Positions 58,284 to 64,000 of a DNA stretch of 64,000 nucleotides are shown one piece after another (position 1 is the stretch's first letter; each line of letters starts with the position of its first letter). The stretch comes from Magnaporthiopsis rhizophila (Eukaryota > Ascomycota > Sordariomycetes > Magnaporthales > Magnaporthaceae): contig PYSS01000064.1 in NCBI GenBank assembly GCA_003049465.1, positions 62,001-126,000 on the forward strand, given 5' to 3'. The notes under the pieces are model-generated. The model was not told the DNA's origin. It did not search any database and saw nothing but the letters and a program-made list of their open reading frames with translations. The position numbers and the translations under genes were made by a program.

Positions 58284-59961
58284 ATGGATCCAAACCTCAT
58301 AAGACACATCGAGTATTTCTCGGTGCCTAACAATCAGGTAACTCTACTAGCCACACCGCGGAGGCTGATGCCGGCCACCGGAGCTATTTCGGATGCTGAC
58401 GCCGCCCTCATAGACGGGCAACCCGATCAACCGCACCGGCGCACTATCGCGCCCGGCTGCGCCACAGCCCCTTTCGCCATGGAACACTGCGTCGCTAGAC
58501 CCCGCGAATCAGCAGCACAGCTCGGCTTCGTTCGAGGCCTACCAGCAGGCCCAGAACCAGGCCGGTGGTGGAATATCCTTTGAGCCCCCTGAAAGGCAGC
58601 GGTCACTCTACAGCCAAGGCCCGAGACAGATCCTACCGACGCGCACCTCGAACCCGGCGAGAGATAGACACGACCGGAAGCGATCGAAGCTCAGCACCGA
58701 TGCAACACCTTTTGACTCCGTTGACTATTGGCTCCAATTCGACAACAATGAGGAAGGTGCTCAGGAGGAACCTGGTGCTGATTCGGCGACCAAGGTTGAA
58801 GCTCAGGGCACTTCTGCGAAACCGGGAGCTGCCGACGCGGACAGGTGTGTTTACATGATACCATTCCAATCCGTCCTGAGCCTGAACCCACCCCTCTGCC
58901 GCGCCTAAAAAAAAATAAGGCCAAGATCACGGGCCGGGGCTGACAGGGCGATGGTGCCTAGGCAACGAAAAAGCAGGTCATCTGCCAGGCCGAGGCAGGT
59001 CTCGCAATCAAACCCGGGAGCGACTGACGAAGGTGTTGATGACAGCGCGCTTGACAATGCCCTCTCTGACGACGAAGAAGAGAACTTCTCCAATATCAAC
59101 CTCGCGGAGCATCTTTCCAAAATCGACTCGGTAGCACCCTCGGAGGTGCCGCAGCGCGAGGGCTTATACTCGACACCGCTCAGTTGGGAGAGGCCACAGC
59201 CGGGCTTGAGGATGGATTCGATCATGAGCATCCAGAGCCCAGCCACGCTCGACCAAGCGGAGCAGCGCCGGCTGATTGCGATAGCGATGAACCCCGGACC
59301 ATCCTCGGGAGGACTTGGATCGAGCATCGCCAACCAGTACCAGTACGACACCGGCTTGGGGCCGACGATGGGGCCTGGTCTGGGCACGGCAGCAATGGGC
59401 CAGATTGTGAATCTGGGTGGTACGCATCCGCAGGTAGTGCGGCCGACCGCGACGTACCCGCCGTACCACCCACCACGCGAGGGGAGCATGAATGATAAGG
59501 GAAAGGATAAGGCTGGCAAGCCTGGCGACCGCACAGCCCATAACGATATCGAGCGCAAGTACCGGACGAATCTAAAGGATAAGATTGCGGAGCTCAGGGA
59601 TGCAGTCCCGGCGCTTCGGACGATTCCAGAAAATGACGTGGATGACGGGGATGACGGAGGTCAGCCGCCGCGTGGGCCTAAAGTTAGCAAGGTGGGTTTA
59701 ACCAACATGTGTCCTGGCTGGCTTGCCGAAGGCTCGAGACTGATGAAACTAACTTTTGTGGTTTCACAGGGTGCTGTTCTCACCAAGGCAACCGAGTACA
59801 TCCACTACCTGGAGAAGAAAAACAAAGCGATCGTGCAGCAGCACCAGGAGCTCTCCAGGCGGCTTCAGGCCTTTGAGCAACTCCTCAGCGCGACGGCGCG
59901 GCCGACTTACCAGATGCCCAACTACAGCAGGACGCTGTTCGACCCAAGAGCATTCTGTTAG
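58284..59961 (+). CDS. SREBP-type bHLH transcription factor without membrane anchor
   Basis: Four exons (58284-58337, 58414-58844, 58947-59691, 59770-59961) give 473 residues. The N-terminus has TPFDSVDYWLQFD, a conserved block of fungal bHLH regulators. The basic region and helix 1 are at about 357-390 (HNDIERKYRTNLKDKI). Tyr367 in ERKYR is the residue that marks SREBP-type factors, which can bind both E-boxes and sterol-regulatory elements. An acidic Gly/Asp loop separates helix 1 from helix 2 (GAVLTKATEYIHYLEKKN, 411 on), and a leucine-zipper-like end follows. I see no transmembrane span, so this is not a membrane-tethered SREBP. The last intron interrupts the loop/helix 2 border. Roles in sterol or hypoxia response are inferred from the family. 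Confidence 0.88.
59692..59769 (+). other. 3n-length, stop-free intron inside the bHLH domain
   Basis: 78 nt with donor GTGGGT, branch ACTAAC and acceptor TTTCACAG. It has 26 codons and no stop. Retention would insert 26 residues directly before helix 2. Confidence 0.8.
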
Positions 59962-60732
59962 GGCAGAGGCAGATCAGTAACTCCGCCTGGCTGGCCTTCA
60001 AACTATACATATCACGACCGCCTATACACGGCTCTTTATTATCTCCGCCTTTGCAACGTCGTCATCTTGTTCTTATTGAGGTCATGGTGGGATCGGCGCC
60101 ATCGGTCCAGGCGACGACGCATTCCGCCCACCGCCACTGTATTATGAACGATTAAGAGAGTCCATGATCCACTCATTCTACCATGTCTTTGATTCATAAC
60201 TCCTGATACATACATATACACGCACATAGCACATATCCATATAGAAGCATACCAGGCAGATGGTACCTGGCTGTTTTACCCTAACGCGGCCGCATTGCTT
60301 GGGGGACAACAAACGGGGGCAAATGAAGCCAAGAAACGGAAATCGTCGGGCCGGAGTCCTATGCAGTTACATTGTATGAATTCACTTACACTTTTCTATT
60401 TGTTGTCTTGTCGTAATCAATCAGGTAGGGTGGGTCTTGTGAGTCTGGTTTGGATTGTGAGGTCGAGATTTCAACTTGTTGCATTATATGGGTTCTCGGT
60501 GCGGGGAGGAATTTTACTCTTCGTTTCTGTTTGTCCCCTCTCCCTCTCCGGTCATGCAATCACTACCCGCACCCGTTTGAGAAGGATGAGGAAGTACACT
60601 CGCTTCATCTTGCTCTCCGAAAACAAACGTAGCTGTAGGGTATAATATCGTGTTTGAACACAGCATTTGTTTATCCCGTACGTGCCAACTGGGAATACAA
60701 TAATATCACTACAGGGGAATTTCAAGACAAAA
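59962..60732. other. Convergent intergenic interval
   Basis: 3' flanks of the bHLH gene (plus) and ICP55 (minus). No gene recognised. Confidence 0.5.
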
Positions 60733-62396
60733 TTATCGCCCAAGTGCCGATGCTGACCTATACCCCCGCAACGCCTCAATATCAACCACATCCTTGACGG
60801 CCTCGGTGGTTAGAATGAGCGGTGCATCCTCCATGACGCAGACGCTGTCCTCGATCCGGACGGCCATGCCGCGAAAGTGGCTCGGCCAGCGGTCGTCGTC
60901 GGGTACGTAGACGCCCGGCTCGACGGTGACGCAGTGGCCGGGCATCAGCTGCACGCCGCGGGAGTAGCCGGGCACGTCGTGCACGTCCAGGCCGACGTAG
61001 TGGCTGAGGTGGTGGGGGAACAGGGCCGAGATGGCGCGGCTGCCGGGGCCTTCGTCGAGGTCGAAGCCCAGGGACCGCAGCTGGCAGGCCAGGGCGTGCT
61101 CGGCGACGCCGTGCAGGCGGTCGAGCGAGAAGCCGGCGCTGGAGCGGCACAGGGACACGCAGGACCGCTGCACGCGCAGCACGGCCTCGTACAGGTCGCG
61201 CTGGGCGGGCGAGAAGACGCCGCCGACGGGCCAGGTGCGCGAGATGTCGGTCACGTAGGTGCCGTACTCGCCGCCCGCGTCGACCAGCACCATCTCGTCG
61301 GCGCGCAGGACGGCCGCGTTCTGCACGTAGTGGATCAGCGAGCCGCGGGGCCCGCCGGCCACGACGGGCACGTATGCGGGACCATCGCAGCCGGCGCGGG
61401 CGAAGCCGTAGTCGAGGAACAGCGCCAGGTCGCGCTCGCGGGTCCAGTTGCCACCGCCGCCACTGCCCCCGTCGCGCCCGCGCATGGCGTCGGTGATTAC
61501 CCGCCCCGAGAGCTGCCCGGCCTTGCGCATGTTGGCCACCTCGGCGGGCGACTTGATGGCGCGCAGCGAGTGCACGAGCGGCGCCAGCGGCATCACCGAC
61601 CTGGTGCCGCCTCCGTAAGCCGGCGCGTCGGTGAAGACGTGGGAAGCGGACTTTGCGAGCCGGGAGACCTCGGCGGCGGCGTGGGAGATGGGACTGGACA
61701 CGTCGGCGTTCCACACGTCCACGGCGGCCTGCAGGCCGCTCCAGGGGCCGGACCACTGCTCGAGGCCGGGGTCCTTGGGCCGCACGTAGAGGTGGAACTC
61801 GTGGCCGGCCGGGTCCGGACCGGGCCTGTAGATGACGGCCACGGCATCCTGCTCGGCGAAGCCCGTCAGGTAGAGGAAGTTGGAGTCCTGCCGGTAGGGG
61901 TAGAACACGGCGCCGGAGCGGTACTTGAGCTCGGCAGCGGTCAGAATGGCTACGCTGTTCTCGGGCATCAACCTTGCCAGCTTCAGCCGCCGCTCATAGT
62001 ACTCCTGGGCCGTGATGCCAGGGGTCACTGGGAGCCCGCTGGGTCGCAGATCAGCACGAGTTTGTGTATTTTTTATTCATGCTGACGACGGCCTCGGTTT
62101 CTGTGATGGTCCTACGTACATTCCCCTGCTTCAAGGATATGCGGATGTGTCTCATGGACCGGCTGTCCAAACTGCAACTCCGAGGCCGATACCGCGGTGG
62201 CATAGCCTCTAGAGTTTGATATATTCTGTGGGGTCGATGACGTGCATTTCGGGAGTAAGCGCGCCGGGTATGTGCTCGGGGGCTGTGCTTCTCGGAGACG
62301 TCCCCGGACGGGGATACTATTGGTGGCGGCGGCATTAGCCTGCTGCCATCGCCGCAAGGCAGGCCGGCCGAGACGGAAGCTTGCCCGGGAAGACAT
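60733..62396 (-). CDS. ICP55: Intermediate cleaving peptidase Icp55, mitochondrial
   Basis: Two exons (62396-62120, 62027-60733; 92-nt intron) give 523 residues. The N-terminus MSSRASFRLGRPALRRWQQ is Arg-rich and lacks acids, as in mitochondrial presequences. The conserved block FGQPVHETHPH and LTPGITAQEYYERR follow over the splice site, as in fungal Icp55. The M24B metallopeptidase ligands are present: Asp342 and Asp353 (VDAGGEYGTYVTD), His435 (SHYVGLDVHD), Glu462 (VEPGVY) and Glu485 (RIEDS). Icp55 removes one N-terminal residue from proteins already cut by the mitochondrial processing peptidase, which stabilises them. The upstream frame has no other ATG, so 62396 is the start. Confidence 0.92.
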
Positions 62397-63528
62397 TTCC
62401 TTGACTTGCCAACGGGTTGCGGCGCACGGGTCCAGCCAGGCAGGGTGCAACCCCAGGGGAGCGGAAGCCCGATATGGTTGTTTTTGTTTTTGTCGGCGTT
62501 ATTAAACACGGGCTTAGACGGCGGGTTATGGATGGGTCACTTCATCTCGGCAGGGCTAATTTGTGCAGATGGATCGATCTCGAGTCGAGCGAGTCGCGGG
62601 TTTGTTTTGTCTTTTTTCAGGTACCTCTGACAACTTGCCCAGTCAATTGACTTTCCGCCCCTTGTTTGCATGCCTCGATTGGGCCCGGTACCTTTCTAAC
62701 GTTTTACCTTCCAACGGTTTCCGCGGCTCTGGGGCCGTCTGTTCACGTCGAACTGTGCAAAAAAGAGCTCTTTTTTAAAGTTGATCGCCCAGGCTTCTGG
62801 GCCAGTGCTGGTTGCTGCTGTGACGAGGTTGGCTTGCACGCCAGGACCCCCACACGACCTTGCCCAATCGGGGCGTTATTATTGTTGACCAGCAAAGTGG
62901 AGCGGGAGCACGGCAAAAAGGCCTGGCCCGAGCTCATCGCCCATCCAAACTTTCTCTTTGAACTCGCGCCAAATTCTTCCCTCAGACTGACCTGACCGTC
63001 CGCCGTCCGTCAGCTCGTATCCTCCTGTACCGACTGACACAGCCAGCCCGACAGCAACACAGCAAACACACCTGACGAAGCGGGGTGTGCATCGCGGTCC
63101 GATCTTTCAATCCGTCTCTTCCCGTCCTTCCTTTTGTTTTCTCTGTCTCCTCGGCTCCTAATGTCGGTGGCCGACTGAGCACTTTTTGCCCAAGCACGTC
63201 GCCCTTTTTTTCGTGTGGCGGAGACGTGTTTGCTGGTGGCGGGCCTGTCGCGTGTCCCGGCAGCAGCCAGAGAGCGCAACCCCTCCCTGGGCCCAAGCAC
63301 CAACCACACCGCATGCAGCGACATTCTCCACCCCTGGCGCCAACCCCGACTCACAACACGCGGAACCTTGCACGCTGAGCAGGCAGGCGTGCACGCAAAC
63401 CCAGCAAGCAAACCACCCTCGACTTTTAACGACGCCGTCCTCGCGACAATTTGCCTGCTCCCGCCGTGCCTGCCCACGCGCTTATGGCAACTGTATCCCT
63501 ATCCGTGTCTCCGGCGTCATTCTCTGCT
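62397..63528. other. Divergent promoter region, ICP55 and DBF4-like genes
   Basis: Shared upstream region of 1.1 kb. CGCG-containing hexamers occur near 63440 and 63476 upstream of the DBF4-like start, but single CGCG cores are weak evidence. No gene recognised. Confidence 0.5.
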
Positions 63529-64000
63529 ATGTCGACCAGGAGAGTCCCTCTCTCGAATAACCCGAATGTCGCCAATTCCCCATTGAGAGGCAGTCATGTC
63601 TCGGCTGCCGCCAATTCGTTTGGCTTCTCCAAGCAGAAGCGCTCCTATGCTAGCGCTCAGCGGGAGGAGCTCTACGGCCAGCCTCCCCCAGCCAAGAAAC
63701 AGATGCTCGGCAACGTCTCGACCTACCGCACCACCCTTCGCTCCCCGGTGAAGCCCAGGACCATCGCCCACACCGGTTCTCTGCAGCGGGTTGCTGCCGA
63801 GAGAGAGAGGGCGAGAGCCTCGCAGCAGGCCTCGAGGGTGCCCAAGATCACCGAGAGGGAGATCGAGGCGATCCAGAAGTGGGTGGCCAACCAGAAGGCC
63901 CAGTTTCCTCGCCATGTTTTCTATTTCGAGAGCGTCCCCGACGATGTGCGGGCCAAGCTGGCCCGCCAGCTGCTGGCTCTTGGTGCTGTAAGTCCTGTCC
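63529..64000 (+). CDS. DBF4: DBF4-type regulatory subunit of Cdc7 kinase, first exon
   Basis: Only the 5' part is in the window. The first exon (63529-63987, 153 codons) ends at a GTAAGT donor in phase 0. It starts MSTRRVPLSNNPNVANSPLRG, as in fungal Dbf4/NimO proteins. A basic segment follows, and near residues 129-153 the motif N (BRCT-like) begins with FPRHVFYFESVPDDVRAKLA. Dbf4 activates the Cdc7 kinase, which phosphorylates MCM subunits to fire origins. The zinc-finger motif C expected near the C-terminus would lie beyond the right edge. Confidence 0.8.
   Translation, partial: MSTRRVPLSNNPNVANSPLRGSHVSAAANSFGFSKQKRSYASAQREELYGQPPPAKKQMLGNVSTYRTTLRSPVKPRTIAHTGSLQRVAAERERARASQQASRVPKITEREIEAIQKWVANQKAQFPRHVFYFESVPDDVRAKLARQLLALGAVSPV

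Noticed and set aside
60877..62085. 402-codon plus-strand frame opposite ICP55
   Set aside because: Antisense shadow; Gly/Ala/Val/Gln-rich without domain.
1..64000. CRISPR array, rRNA genes or telomeric repeats
   Set aside because: No regularly spaced repeats, no rRNA-like sequence and no TTAGGG array were seen; the genome is eukaryotic.

Overview
The window looks like a piece of a filamentous ascomycete nuclear genome (Pezizomycotina, most like a Sordariomycete). Coding exons are GC-rich. Introns are short (66-149 nt), mostly with GTRNGT-type donors, CTRAC/CTAAC branch points and YAG acceptors. Genes lie on both strands with about 0.4-4.3 kb between them. The left edge carries a transposon relic decayed in the way expected of repeat-induced point mutation (RIP). 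Exons were assembled by hand from reading frames and splice signals; family names come from motif recognition, not from database searches.

Layout. 1-1440: remnant of a Tc1/mariner-type DNA transposon (minus), running off the left edge. 1561-3852: dynamin-family GTPase pseudogene (plus) with one frameshift and four TAG stops. 3853-5894: no confident gene. 5895-8378: TPR+SET (SMYD-like) protein (minus). 9018-11685: GH3 beta-glucosidase with PA14 insert (minus). 12807-15633: MCM2 helicase subunit (minus), sharing a 583-bp divergent promoter with 16217-17997, a UBR7/Mlo2-like UBR-box + PHD protein (plus). 19070-20821: APC-family amino-acid permease (plus). 21265-23293: coiled-coil protein with a 39-residue polyglutamine run (minus). 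23965-25596: MATE-family transporter (minus). 26953-29802: Zn2Cys6 transcription factor (minus). 33339-35525: patatin-like protein lacking the nucleophile serine (minus). 38730-39508: MARVEL/Nce102-like membrane protein (plus). 43323-46408: caspase-fold + C2H2 zinc-finger fusion (plus). 47583-53952: Mlp1/Tpr nuclear-basket protein (minus). 58284-59961: SREBP-type bHLH factor without membrane anchor (plus). 60733-62396: mitochondrial aminopeptidase Icp55 (minus). 63529-64000: first exon of a DBF4-type Cdc7 regulatory subunit, cut by the right edge (plus).

The genes are mostly unrelated housekeeping and regulatory loci and do not form a biosynthetic cluster. Two replication factors (MCM2 and DBF4) occur about 48 kb apart, and the MCM2/UBR7-like divergent promoter carries a near-duplicated element with an MCB-like core. 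The permease, the MATE transporter and the zinc-cluster regulator lie within 11 kb, with no biosynthetic enzyme between them.

Most worth a second look: the caspase-fold/zinc-finger fusion with an intact His-Cys dyad; the patatin domain with Gly in place of Ser; two introns of 3n length without stops (MLP1 and the bHLH gene), whose retention would give in-frame protein variants; the dynamin gene with TAG stops beside the mutated transposon; and a TACC/GGTA-type short motif that recurs in the gene-free stretches.
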